Shown: positions 51,679-60,021 of the stretch, piece after piece
Layout: every line of letters begins with the position of its first letter
Numbering within the stretch: position 1 is the first letter of the stretch
Assembly: GCA_964453525.1 (NCBI GenBank)
Contig: CAYVOV010000015.1
Location: forward strand, 1 to 64,000
DNA length: 64,000 bases
From: CAYVOV01 sp964453525
GTDB taxonomy: Bacteria > Chloroflexota > Dehalococcoidia > Dehalococcoidales > UBA2162
Direction of reading: 5' to 3'
The notes under the pieces: generated by a model
The model's database searches: none
What the model was told of the DNA's origin: nothing
What the model saw: the letters and a program-made list of their open reading frames with translations, nothing else
Translations under genes and position numbers: made by a program

Positions 51679-51985
51679 GGCATTATTACTTCCAGGTATT
51701 CAATTCAAGATTAGCATTAATTATAACGCTACTTATTATACCATTAAGTAAATTATATTGTACTAGGAAATGGCATATTGTCAATCCTATTTGCTAGCAT
51801 TTTTATATATAATATTTTAGTTTATTATTAAGCTGTATGGTAGTAAAAGTATCGTGTCTGTGGATTGACAGATTCGCCGGAGACAACTAAGCTAAGAATT
51901 CAGCATTGTATAATCCAGAGCAGGCTAACGGGGCAATGAATCCTGCCCTTTTATGTATAAATTCAGTTTGCGATGAGGAGATATC
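51679..51985. other. intergenic, divergent promoter region
   Basis: Very AT-rich sequence between the TPR gene and the antiporter. It probably holds both promoters, but I cannot fix them. A 66-codon minus-strand frame here is not convincing. Confidence 0.3.
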
Positions 51986-53179
51986 GTGACCGGTGAACCG
52001 GGTATACTGGCTTCTATTGAATTCCAGATGAGCTTGCTGATGTTTGTAGCTCTGGCAGGCTATCTGATTGCCTACCGGATAAATCAATCTGCGGTGGTGG
52101 GGATAATTCTGGCTGGCATAATTGTCGGGCCGAGTTTATTCGGCCTGGTTACATATACTGATTTCGTATCCAGTCTCGGGCATCTCGGGGCGGTTGTTCT
52201 GCTTTTTACTATCGGTTTGCACTTCAGACTCGGTGAAATAGCCAGGATTAAGTACTTCCTGATAGCTCTTGCCGGTATTGTAATTCCGTGGATTGCCGGA
52301 TATTTTCTGGCGCTGCCTTTCGGCTTTAATTTCGGAGCCTCTATATTTATTGCCACCGCTCTGACAGCTACAAGTATAGCTATCACCGCCAATGTATTAA
52401 AAGAGATGGATAAACTGGAAACCCGGGCCGCTAAAGCGATAATCGGGGCGGCGATAATAGATGATGTACTCAGCCTTCTGGCTCTGACCATCGCCGAGGA
52501 AATCGTATCAGGAGAACTGACGGTTATTCTTATCCTGGTCACCATCGCCAAAGCAATAGGCTTTCTTGTTATCGGTATCTTCCTGGGACGGCAGCTGGTA
52601 CGCCGGGTCCTGATGAAGCTGGATGAAACGAGCTTTAGTGACCGGTATCCCGAGGTTATTTTTATAGCGGCGATGATGATTGCCTTCTTTTACAGCCTGA
52701 TGGCCGAACTGGTAGGTCTGTCGGCGATTATCGGCTCCTTTTTAGCTGGTGTCTCCCTCACCCGGACGAGGTTAAAACATGAAGAGGCTTTTAGAGAAGG
52801 AGCGGAACACCTTCAGATTATTTTCGCCTCTATATTCTTCATTTCACTTGGGGTCCTGATGGACTTTCATGTCTTTACCCTGAACCTGGTCTGGTTCGTG
52901 GTAGTATTGACAATTGTTGCCCTGCTGACTAAACTTATAGGTTGCGGATTACCGGCGAAATTACTGGGTATGAGCATTAGAGAATCGCTGGTTGTCGGGA
53001 CCGGTATGGTGCCGAGGGGAGAAGTGGCGATGATAGTTGCCCTTATCGGTCTCAATCAGAAGCTGATAATGCAGGATACATATAGTGCGCTGGTTCTGAT
53101 GAGTCTCTTGACTACTATTATTCCTCCTATTATATTGAGGAACTGGTTGTTCAGGGAGGGGGGAAAGAGACGTGGATGA
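51986..53179 (+). CDS. CPA2-family cation/proton antiporter (KefB/NapA-like)
   Basis: 397 residues with about twelve helices and the Na+/H+ exchanger-2 fold. FTIGLHFRLGEIARI, ATALTATSIAITANVLKEM (with the conserved TxT), the ion-binding IIGAAIIDDVLSLLAL (adjacent Asp pair), and GTGMVPRGEVAMIVALIGL are all present. There is no C-terminal TrkA domain. It starts at GTG after GAGGAG. It probably exchanges Na+ or K+ for H+. The next gene overlaps it by 8 bp. Confidence 0.93.
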   Translation: MTGEPGILASIEFQMSLLMFVALAGYLIAYRINQSAVVGIILAGIIVGPSLFGLVTYTDFVSSLGHLGAVVLLFTIGLHFRLGEIARIKYFLIALAGIVIPWIAGYFLALPFGFNFGASIFIATALTATSIAITANVLKEMDKLETRAAKAIIGAAIIDDVLSLLALTIAEEIVSGELTVILILVTIAKAIGFLVIGIFLGRQLVRRVLMKLDETSFSDRYPEVIFIAAMMIAFFYSLMAELVGLSAIIGSFLAGVSLTRTRLKHEEAFREGAEHLQIIFASIFFISLGVLMDFHVFTLNLVWFVVVLTIVALLTKLIGCGLPAKLLGMSIRESLVVGTGMVPRGEVAMIVALIGLNQKLIMQDTYSALVLMSLLTTIIPPIILRNWLFREGGKRRG

Positions 53180-53540
53180 AACCGAGGAAAAGAGACAGGT
53201 TGGCCCGGGGAATAAAGAGGTGGCCAGACGCAGGGCGAAGCAAAGAGCCGGTGACGCCAGATGGAATCTTGATATCGCCGTGTTCGCCTTTGCAGTATTA
53301 ATAATCGTGCTAATCCTGCTGTTTCAAAGCGTCAGGCTTGAAATCGTGGCACCGGTTGCCGTCGTTGGTCTGGGAGTGGTCTGGCTGGCCGGATGGTGGC
53401 AGGGAAGGAAGCTGTATAACAGGTTTTACGAAGAAGAACTGGATATGCTGGAGAGGGGTGAGAAGACGGCCGAGGAAAAAACGATGGCTGAGACTGTCGA
53501 AGAGATGATTCAGAAAGCTCTTCGAGATAGATGGCACTAG
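53172..53540 (+). CDS. small membrane protein coupled to the antiporter
   Basis: 122 residues. A charged N-terminus (EEKRQVGPGNKEVARRRAKQRAG) precedes two close hydrophobic segments (LDIAVFAFAVLIIVLILLF and IVAPVAVVGLGVVWLAGWW), and a soluble acidic helix ends it. It starts at GTG inside the antiporter gene, so is translationally coupled. It could be an accessory subunit, though no family is recognised. Confidence 0.75.
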   Translation: MDETEEKRQVGPGNKEVARRRAKQRAGDARWNLDIAVFAFAVLIIVLILLFQSVRLEIVAPVAVVGLGVVWLAGWWQGRKLYNRFYEEELDMLERGEKTAEEKTMAETVEEMIQKALRDRWH

Positions 53541-53602
53541 GCAGGTATCAGCTAATAGTTCCAGTCAGGAAGTCCGCAATCTAATGGGAGTTTTCCACCG
53601 AA

Positions 53603-55090
53603 TTATCTTTCCTGGCATGTTATAAGGGCTACGGTAAGGTCATTAAGGCTTATGTTCGGGCTGGCGACAATGCCGTTTTTCAGTTTCCAGAGTGCCAGAG
53701 AGGTATTGTGCCGCTTTAACTCTTCGGTGATATTGACTCCGGCTTTCTCTGCTTCTTTCATGGTTTCACCATCGACAATACCACCGGCGAAACACTCTGG
53801 CATACCTGCCGGCCCTTCGGTGAACTGGGTACCGGGACCATCGGTACCGTCGGTATCCGCGGAAGCTATTACTGTGTTCTTGCTGTCGGCAATACCCGGC
53901 GCTGCTGCGAGGGCGAATTCCTGGTTACGTCCGCCAATTCCTTTCTCTTTGCCCACGGTGACAATCATCTCTCCGCTGGTAAAGATAGCACAGGGTGGTT
54001 CCAGAGGTTGACCGATACGCTCGACCGTCCTGGTCATGGCGGCAATGTATCTGCCGAGCTGACTGGCCTCGATGCCCATTGCATTTTCAGCCAGAATTAT
54101 CGGTTTGAATCCCAGTTCTCTGGCTTTTTCGACGGCGGGGGGCAGTTTTGCCGTCTGCTGGTAGCTCGGCATCACCCCGAAAATTCGGAAAGACATCTTT
54201 TCAAACTCTTCTGCTTTCACTGTTTCATATGCGGGATCTGCCTTTTCCAGGAATTCCCGGACAGAGGTTGGGACGGCATCCCAGACATCCCATTTCTTCA
54301 GGTTTTCAATGGCAAGCCGGTAAGAAGTGTGGCTGTCAGGAAGGGTGTGGAGCCAGACGTTATGGCGTATAAGCTGTTCGTAGTCGCCCGGTTCGATAGC
54401 GAGTATATGTATCAGCTTTGCTTTCTTTAACAGGCGGGATATCCTGCCGCCTTTCATCATATCCAGGTTGTTCCTGATTGCGTTCAGGTCTCCCGTCCCG
54501 GCACCTCTGTCTACCTGCATGATATAGGTTGTCCGGCTGACGTCATCGATGCTGACGCCCGGTACGGGCATTGTCAGCAGGGCGGAGACGCCGTTGCCGA
54601 CGCAGGTAAAAACGAGGTCGTTTCCCCTAACATCGGCGGCCATTTCATGAATTTTTCGGCACCCTTTTACATTATCTTCATCAGGTACCGGATGAGCACC
54701 CAGGGTAACTCCTATCCTTTCCAGGATTACCGGGTGTCCTTTCTTGTCATTGACGTGACCACCGGTAAGCCTGTCCCCGAGAACATCTTCGATTGCCTTA
54801 GCCACCCTTTGAATGCCTTTTCCTGCCCCGAAGACAAAAATCCTGCCGATTTCAGAGAGGTCAAAAACTTCATCTCCGGTTACTGGTGACCCGCTAGGCT
54901 CAAAATCTTTATTGCCTACAATCAGTCTGTTACCTTCCAGGCGGATGAGCTTCCTGGTATTGAAGTAGGGGTCGGATGCTTCCAGTCCGGCTTCGAGTAT
55001 CTCCAACGCCGCCTTTCTCAAGGCAATATTGCCGTGAGATATAAGCTCGTCCATGTTCTGTATTCTTCGCTCTATCTCAAGACCGTTCAA
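53603..55090 (-). CDS. glycerate 2-kinase (MOFRL family)
   Basis: 495 residues of the type II glycerate kinase family. The N-terminal DUF4147 domain has VFGAGKGIQRVAKAIEDVLGDR, GAHPVPDEDN and DLVFTCVGNGVSALLTMPV. The C-terminal MOFRL domain has GGRNQEFALAAA and SADTDGTDGPG. It phosphorylates glycerate to 2-phosphoglycerate. An enolase-like gene lies 18 bp upstream in the same operon, which would make sense if that protein handled the product, yet its active site is altered. Confidence 0.93.
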   Translation of the reverse strand: MNGLEIERRIQNMDELISHGNIALRKAALEILEAGLEASDPYFNTRKLIRLEGNRLIVGNKDFEPSGSPVTGDEVFDLSEIGRIFVFGAGKGIQRVAKAIEDVLGDRLTGGHVNDKKGHPVILERIGVTLGAHPVPDEDNVKGCRKIHEMAADVRGNDLVFTCVGNGVSALLTMPVPGVSIDDVSRTTYIMQVDRGAGTGDLNAIRNNLDMMKGGRISRLLKKAKLIHILAIEPGDYEQLIRHNVWLHTLPDSHTSYRLAIENLKKWDVWDAVPTSVREFLEKADPAYETVKAEEFEKMSFRIFGVMPSYQQTAKLPPAVEKARELGFKPIILAENAMGIEASQLGRYIAAMTRTVERIGQPLEPPCAIFTSGEMIVTVGKEKGIGGRNQEFALAAAPGIADSKNTVIASADTDGTDGPGTQFTEGPAGMPECFAGGIVDGETMKEAEKAGVNITEELKRHNTSLALWKLKNGIVASPNISLNDLTVALITCQER

Positions 55091-55108
55091 GCTGTCCTCC
55101 CCGAAGTA

Positions 55109-56404
55109 TTAACTGCGGTTTTTTATACCTTTAAAGCCTGACCTGCCGGGAAATTTGGCCCGGCTGCCCAGCTCGGCTTCTATCTCGATGAAGCGGTTGA
55201 CGGTATTGCCGAGTCCGCCCCCGCTCATCACGCCGGTGTTGAGTCCTACTCCGTAGTCGGCAATAGCCTCTCCTTCACCGCGGCTGGCGCAGGGTGCCAC
55301 ACCATAGCCATTGCTATATGCCAGTTGAACGGCATCGAACGCTTCGGTAATTGTTCCAATCTGGTTGACTTTCAGGAGCATCGTGTTGCAAGCGCCGACC
55401 TCGATGCCGTGTTTCAGCCGGTCGAGGCTGGTGGTAAAGAGGTCATCGCCGATAACCTGTATGCCCAGTTCCTTGGTCAGCATGGCATGTCCCTCGTAGT
55501 CGTTTTCATCGAGGGGGTCTTCAAGAATCATCAGGGGGTATTTTTCGACCATCTCCCTGTAGATTTCCATCATGCCGTCTATTGTCCTGTCTTCCCTTGA
55601 GAAGATGCCGCTGTACACTTTCCCGTCTCTGTCATAATAGGTACTGGCAGCCATATCGACCTGGAACCCTATCCTGCCTTCGTTGCCGTGGATTTTTATC
55701 GCTTCCATCATCAGGTCCCAGATTTCACGGTCGTGTTCAATAAATCCTGCCTGGAGTACGGTAAAACTGAACATGGCGCCGCCGATTTCAGTGAGATTGA
55801 ATTTTTCCCGCAGAAGTCGCTGGAGAACCGTGGCTACTTCCCAGCCGGCTGTTGCCGCTTCCAGATAGGATTTGTATCCGTGGCAGAGGAAGGTATATGT
55901 TGGTTTGCCTCCGGACCTCTGACCGCTGCCATACCTGGTGCTGCCCCTTATCGCCGGTACATCGGGAGTGGGCAGCACGCAGGCATTGACGCCGCCGATG
56001 TGCTGGTAAAGAGGTATTCCCCGGCTGGCAGCACCTGCTTTAAGGACGGCTCCGGATACGCTGGCGGTGGCATTGCCTCCCAGGTTCGCCTTATTGGGAG
56101 TTCCATCAAGCTCCAGCATTATCCCGTCGATTTTCCTCTGGTTAACGGAGTCCTCTCCGATAAGTGCCGGGGCGATAATATCATTCACGTTACTGACCGC
56201 CTTCATCACTCCCTTCCCTCCCAGACGCTCACCGCCGTCATAGGCGAACTGGACTTCATGTTCGCCTGTTGAAGTCCCGGCCACTGCTTCGGCTACCCCG
56301 CGGGCGCCATTCTCGGTCATCACCACCGTTTCTACAGAAGGATGACCGCGTCCGGAAAAAATCTGGCGTGCCCGGACGGATGCAATTCTTGAACCACCGC
56401 TCAT
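55109..56404 (-). CDS. enolase-like protein with altered active site
   Basis: 431 residues aligned to enolase over the whole length. The substrate loop (GTSTGEHE), LDGTPNKANLGGNATASVSGA, metal ligands QVDMAAS, LEDPLDEND, and IGDDLFTT, and the base Lys in LLKVNQIGT are kept. However the NGGxHA segment, the DEGGFAP loop (acid Glu), the SHRSGE loop (reads CASRGEGE) and the late Lys in the KTG position (reads LNTG) are replaced. So it may not be a normal phosphopyruvate hydratase. It forms an operon with glycerate 2-kinase. Confidence 0.85.
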   Translation of the reverse strand: MSGGSRIASVRARQIFSGRGHPSVETVVMTENGARGVAEAVAGTSTGEHEVQFAYDGGERLGGKGVMKAVSNVNDIIAPALIGEDSVNQRKIDGIMLELDGTPNKANLGGNATASVSGAVLKAGAASRGIPLYQHIGGVNACVLPTPDVPAIRGSTRYGSGQRSGGKPTYTFLCHGYKSYLEAATAGWEVATVLQRLLREKFNLTEIGGAMFSFTVLQAGFIEHDREIWDLMMEAIKIHGNEGRIGFQVDMAASTYYDRDGKVYSGIFSREDRTIDGMMEIYREMVEKYPLMILEDPLDENDYEGHAMLTKELGIQVIGDDLFTTSLDRLKHGIEVGACNTMLLKVNQIGTITEAFDAVQLAYSNGYGVAPCASRGEGEAIADYGVGLNTGVMSGGGLGNTVNRFIEIEAELGSRAKFPGRSGFKGIKNRS

Positions 56405-56880
56405 CTGTTTCTCCTTATCTGGTATTCTGCTCCCGGCTGAACAGGTTAGGCACGAACTCTAGGGAGTCGTTGCGCTTCTTTTTCGATTTTGTCAAGGATT
56501 TTCTGCTTGCCGAAGAACTGGTAACATAAGCTTTACTTATCATCTTCGTTTTCAGACATAAGCTCGTATTTTTATTTAAAAAAGCGTAGCAGAAAGGCGG
56601 TTATTAATCAATTCAATCACCTTCTGTTACCAGGATAAAATCATCTCTTCAGAATGTACCTCGCATCATAGTTGCTACAGGTTCCTGTCAGATTATCAAA
56701 AGTGTGTTACGGGCAGCGGTTAAGAATATCCGAAAGTCCTCAAATGCAGTGAATTTTTATACTTAAGGATATTGTCACGTCTGTAGCTATACCCTATTAT
56801 TTTTTTAGAGATGATGCCTCATCTATTCAATAGAAATCTGATTCACATTCTTGTGCATCTAAAGACTGAGGAGAAAGGCC
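56405..56880. other. intergenic, no convincing gene
   Basis: AT-rich stretch between divergent genes. It should hold promoters for both, but I see no defined operator, hairpin or RNA. Confidence 0.35.
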
Positions 56881-57222
56881 ATGGCTACAGTAGCGCTAAA
56901 CAATCCACTGGTTAAAATAATGAAGTTCTTGCGTAAATCGAAATCATCCGGCAACGGCCGCTGGCCTTCTCGCGTTCTTGATGCACTGGAGACCAGGTAT
57001 CATCTGCGTCCGGAGGAAATGTTACGTCTGTGGTATGTCAGGGAAAGAGTAGTCGGTGGTAAATATGGTAAAGAGTCCCTGTTAATCTATGACAGAGTAC
57101 AGGCAAATGAGAAAAAAGTTTCGATTAGAGATAGCTCAGACCTGCATACAAATTCTGATTTACTTCTCTTCACAGGCAATCTCTTTTGGGATGGCTCCGT
57201 TATACTTGAAAAGGTAAGCTGA
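56881..57222 (+). CDS. hypothetical protein
   Basis: 113 residues, not recognised. It has a basic N-terminal half (KIMKFLRKSKSSGNGRWPSRVLDALETRYHL) and ends with an apparent beta-rich portion (HTNSDLLLFTGNLFWDGSVILEKV). GAGGAGAAAGGCC is a good ribosome site. A long perfect hairpin follows at 57265-57303, so it is a single-gene unit. Confidence 0.68.
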   Translation: MATVALNNPLVKIMKFLRKSKSSGNGRWPSRVLDALETRYHLRPEEMLRLWYVRERVVGGKYGKESLLIYDRVQANEKKVSIRDSSDLHTNSDLLLFTGNLFWDGSVILEKVS

Positions 57223-57264
57223 AGCCAGAACAATTAACGAGATTTTTAATGTATCCTTCGAAGC

Positions 57265-57303
57265 AGTAACTCGGGAGAGCCAGTACGGCTCTCCCGAGTT
57301 ACT
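57265..57303 (+). terminator. long hairpin, probable terminator
   Basis: AGTAACTCGGGAGAGCC and its exact reverse complement flank a 5-nt loop, giving a 17-bp perfect stem. Only a short T-run follows (TTAG), so termination is likely but not certain. Confidence 0.75.
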
Positions 57304-57399
57304 TTAGCTGAAAGTACTCCTTCCTGTGTCCACCTGCTCCCCTTTAATCACGTTGCAGTACTGTGTTTCAGGCTGGTTTTTGGATTATATATTGCATTC

Positions 57400-57595
57400 G
57401 GATGGTATTATTTACCTCACCCCTCTCCCTCTTCAGGGAGAACCCTTCAGGGAGTCCCCCTCTCAAACAGGCGGACAATCGCATGGTAAAGAAGGGAACT
57501 GTTTGAGAGGGGGACTAAGGCCTGCCCGCCGTACAAGACTTTGGCAGGCGGGAGGAGATTGTTCAGTTCAATCAAAGCCGAATAGTACCAAATTT
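57400..57595. mobile_element. MITE-like element, copy E
   Basis: Contains CCCCCTCTCAAACA...TGTTTGAGAGGGGGA, shared with copies A and C, plus nested GCCTGCCCGCC/GGCGGG pairing. The right end ATCAAAGCCGAATAGTACC matches copy A. The left boundary (near the ATTCGGATGGTA motif) is approximate. It is non-coding. Confidence 0.65.
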
Positions 57596-57631
57596 TGACA
57601 GCACGGCCCAGATTGCTTACAATTATGTATA

Positions 57632-58150
57632 ATGCGTATTGGACTTATCTCGGATACACACATTCCCTGGGAAAGGAAAGACGTTCCTCCGCAGGTAATG
57701 AAAGCCTTCCAGGGTGTTGACCTTATACTTCATGCTGGCGATATTTACGCTCACTACGTGCTGGATAAGCTGGAGAGTATCGCTCCGGTACTGGCGGCAC
57801 TTGGCGATGATGATTATCCCACTCCGGACGCCCGGGTGAAGGAAAAACACATCCTGCAGTTGGAGGGGCAGACACTGTGGCTTATTCATGAGGGACCACA
57901 ATCATCCTTGCCTCCGGAGTGGCTTCCTACGTGGTGGCGGAACAGGATCCCTCCGGACAGTGATAAGTATGGTAAGCCTGATATCATCGTCTCCGGACAT
58001 GAGCACCGTATTGTGGTGGAACGCTCTGACGGAATACTTCTGATAAACTCGGGAAGTCCCACTTTATTGAACTACCGGCGGGGGCTGGGCACGGTAGGCA
58101 TACTGGAGCTAAACTCCGGCATGGCCGATGTAAATATTATCCAGTTGTAG
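57632..58150 (+). CDS. YfcE/MJ0936-type metallophosphoesterase
   Basis: 172 residues. Metal-binding motifs are in order: IGLISDTHIP (D-x-H), LHAGDIYAH, a GDDD in place of the usual GNCD, LIHEG and VSGHEHRIVVE, then LLINSGSPTLLN. Such enzymes cleave phosphodiesters in vitro and their physiological substrate is often unknown. The change from GNxD to GDDD puts Asp at the usual Asn ligand position. No strong ribosome site is visible. Confidence 0.9.
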   Translation: MRIGLISDTHIPWERKDVPPQVMKAFQGVDLILHAGDIYAHYVLDKLESIAPVLAALGDDDYPTPDARVKEKHILQLEGQTLWLIHEGPQSSLPPEWLPTWWRNRIPPDSDKYGKPDIIVSGHEHRIVVERSDGILLINSGSPTLLNYRRGLGTVGILELNSGMADVNIIQL

Positions 58151-58210
58151 AAACCGGCGTTTCCCTTGACCCGGTAATAACTTGATGTTGCTGGACAGCT
58201 TCCCGGGACG

Positions 58211-59986
58211 TTAACCTACCGGCGGCCGGGTGTTGGGTGGTGGAGGATTTTTCATCCCGATGCGGAAGAGTTCTCCCGTCTCTTTACGCTTCCAGCCTAC
58301 CCTCTGGTTCAGAGGGTGTTCCATTCTAATTGCTCCCGGTACCGGGCAGTCTTCAACACAGGTGCCGCAGAACCAGCACTCGTCGGGATAAAGCACAATG
58401 GGGGGACCGCCCTTTAAATCACACTTCAGGCAGCGTTCGCATTCCTCAGCGGCATTTTCCTGGGTAAAGCCAAGAACCACCTGGGCGTAATTCTTTATTC
58501 TTTCATCAACCGGTATCATTTCCAGTGGCGGCCGATATTTCCCCGGTTTAGCTTCTTCTTCATCAAATGGAGTGATTTCTCCTTCGGGAGTAGCCAGCAC
58601 CTCATCTATGTTGCCTTCACCCCCAAGGTATTTATCAATGGACATGGCTGCTCGCCTGCCGGCAGCGATTGCCTCTATCACCGATGCCGAACCGCTCACC
58701 ACATCTCCAGCGGCAAAAACGCCTTCTTTACCCGTGGCCAGAGTATCTTCATCAACCTCCAGAGTACGCTGTCTTATCGTCTTAATATCACTGACCGCTT
58801 CAATCAGTTCAAGCTCGGGCACTTGGCCGACAGCGAAAATGATTGTATCTGCGGGCAGGACATGCTCTGAGCCAGGGACGATGTCAACATTTAGTCTGCC
58901 TTCGCTGTCAAAATTAAAAAAGCTCACGTCATGGCAGGCAACGCCTCTGGCAAGCCCGTTATCATCACCGATAATTCTGATAAATGACTGCGAATTATGG
59001 ATTATAATCCCCTCGTCTGTGCCCTCTTCAATCTCCTCAGGGGAAGCCAGCATGTTTTCTCTGGGCTCCAGACAGGCGATGTGGACTTCTGTTGCACCCA
59101 ATCTCAGGCAGGTCCGGGCACAATCAAAGGCAACATTACCGCCCCCAACCACCACGACCCTCTTGCCCACCTTGATTTCTTTATCCAGGCGCGCATCCCT
59201 CAGCAGCGGGGTACTTGTCAATACTCCTTCGAGGTCAGCGCCGGGAATAGGCAGCTTTGTTCCCCGGTGAGCGCCAATTGCTACCAGGATGGCATCATAT
59301 CCCTCCTCCAGTAGTTTGTCCAGCGCCTCGACTTTACTGTTTGTTTTAATCTCAACGCCGACATTCTTTATCTCCTCTATTTCCGCTTCGACCACTGCAG
59401 CCGGCAGACGGTACTCGGGAGCGCCTACCCGCAGCATACCACCGGCTACAGGCAGGGATTCAAGGGCAGTAACTTTGTGACCAAGCTTGGTGAGGTAGAA
59501 AGCGGCGGTTAGCCCGGCCGGGCCTGAGCCGATGATGGCTACTTTCTTTCCTGTCGGGCGAGCTATTCTAGAGTTTTGTTTCCACAGTCCGGTATCGTGG
59601 TCAGCGGCGAACCGCTTAAGTTCCTTAATGGCTAACGCCTGCTCTATAGGGTCACGGCGGCATTTTGCCTCACATAAAGATGCGCAAACATAGCCTAGCG
59701 ATGCCGGGAACGGAGCCTTCTCACGGATTACAGCTACTGCTTCTCCTGGTTTACCTTCGGCAATCGCCCGGATATAGCGTGGAATATCTATCTCAGCAGG
59801 ACATGCAGCCTGGCAGGGAGCTTGGACACGTCCTCCGTATAAGCCTTTCCCCAGTGGATTATGAACCATCACATCCACCCGGCACTGGTCGGCACATGTA
59901 TTGCAGCCAATACAGAGCTCGGGGTCAATTCGAATTGAGTAGCATGGCGTGACCGGATTGGGAACCATATATGACTTGTTATCCAT
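58211..59986 (-). CDS. NAD(P)H-dependent FeS oxidoreductase (GltD-like) with terminal ferredoxin domain
   Basis: 591 residues. An N-terminal CIGCNTCADQCRVDV FeS motif precedes the GltD-type FeS domain (PCQAACPAEIDIPRYI...CEAKCRRDPIEQALAIKELKRF). Two dinucleotide sites follow: GKKVAIIGSGPAGLTAAFYL for FAD and VVVVGGGNVAFDCARTCLRLG for NAD(P). The end carries CERCLKCD and a ferredoxin CWFCGTCVEDCPVPGAI, and a Pro-rich tail (HPLNQRVGWKRK...NPPPPNTRPP). It lies 35 bp after the flavoprotein gene upstream and probably passes electrons to or from it. Confidence 0.88.
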   Translation of the reverse strand: MDNKSYMVPNPVTPCYSIRIDPELCIGCNTCADQCRVDVMVHNPLGKGLYGGRVQAPCQAACPAEIDIPRYIRAIAEGKPGEAVAVIREKAPFPASLGYVCASLCEAKCRRDPIEQALAIKELKRFAADHDTGLWKQNSRIARPTGKKVAIIGSGPAGLTAAFYLTKLGHKVTALESLPVAGGMLRVGAPEYRLPAAVVEAEIEEIKNVGVEIKTNSKVEALDKLLEEGYDAILVAIGAHRGTKLPIPGADLEGVLTSTPLLRDARLDKEIKVGKRVVVVGGGNVAFDCARTCLRLGATEVHIACLEPRENMLASPEEIEEGTDEGIIIHNSQSFIRIIGDDNGLARGVACHDVSFFNFDSEGRLNVDIVPGSEHVLPADTIIFAVGQVPELELIEAVSDIKTIRQRTLEVDEDTLATGKEGVFAAGDVVSGSASVIEAIAAGRRAAMSIDKYLGGEGNIDEVLATPEGEITPFDEEEAKPGKYRPPLEMIPVDERIKNYAQVVLGFTQENAAEECERCLKCDLKGGPPIVLYPDECWFCGTCVEDCPVPGAIRMEHPLNQRVGWKRKETGELFRIGMKNPPPPNTRPPVG

Positions 59987-60021
59987 TGTTGTTTCCTCTA
60001 TCTCTTAAGTATGTCGTCGGG

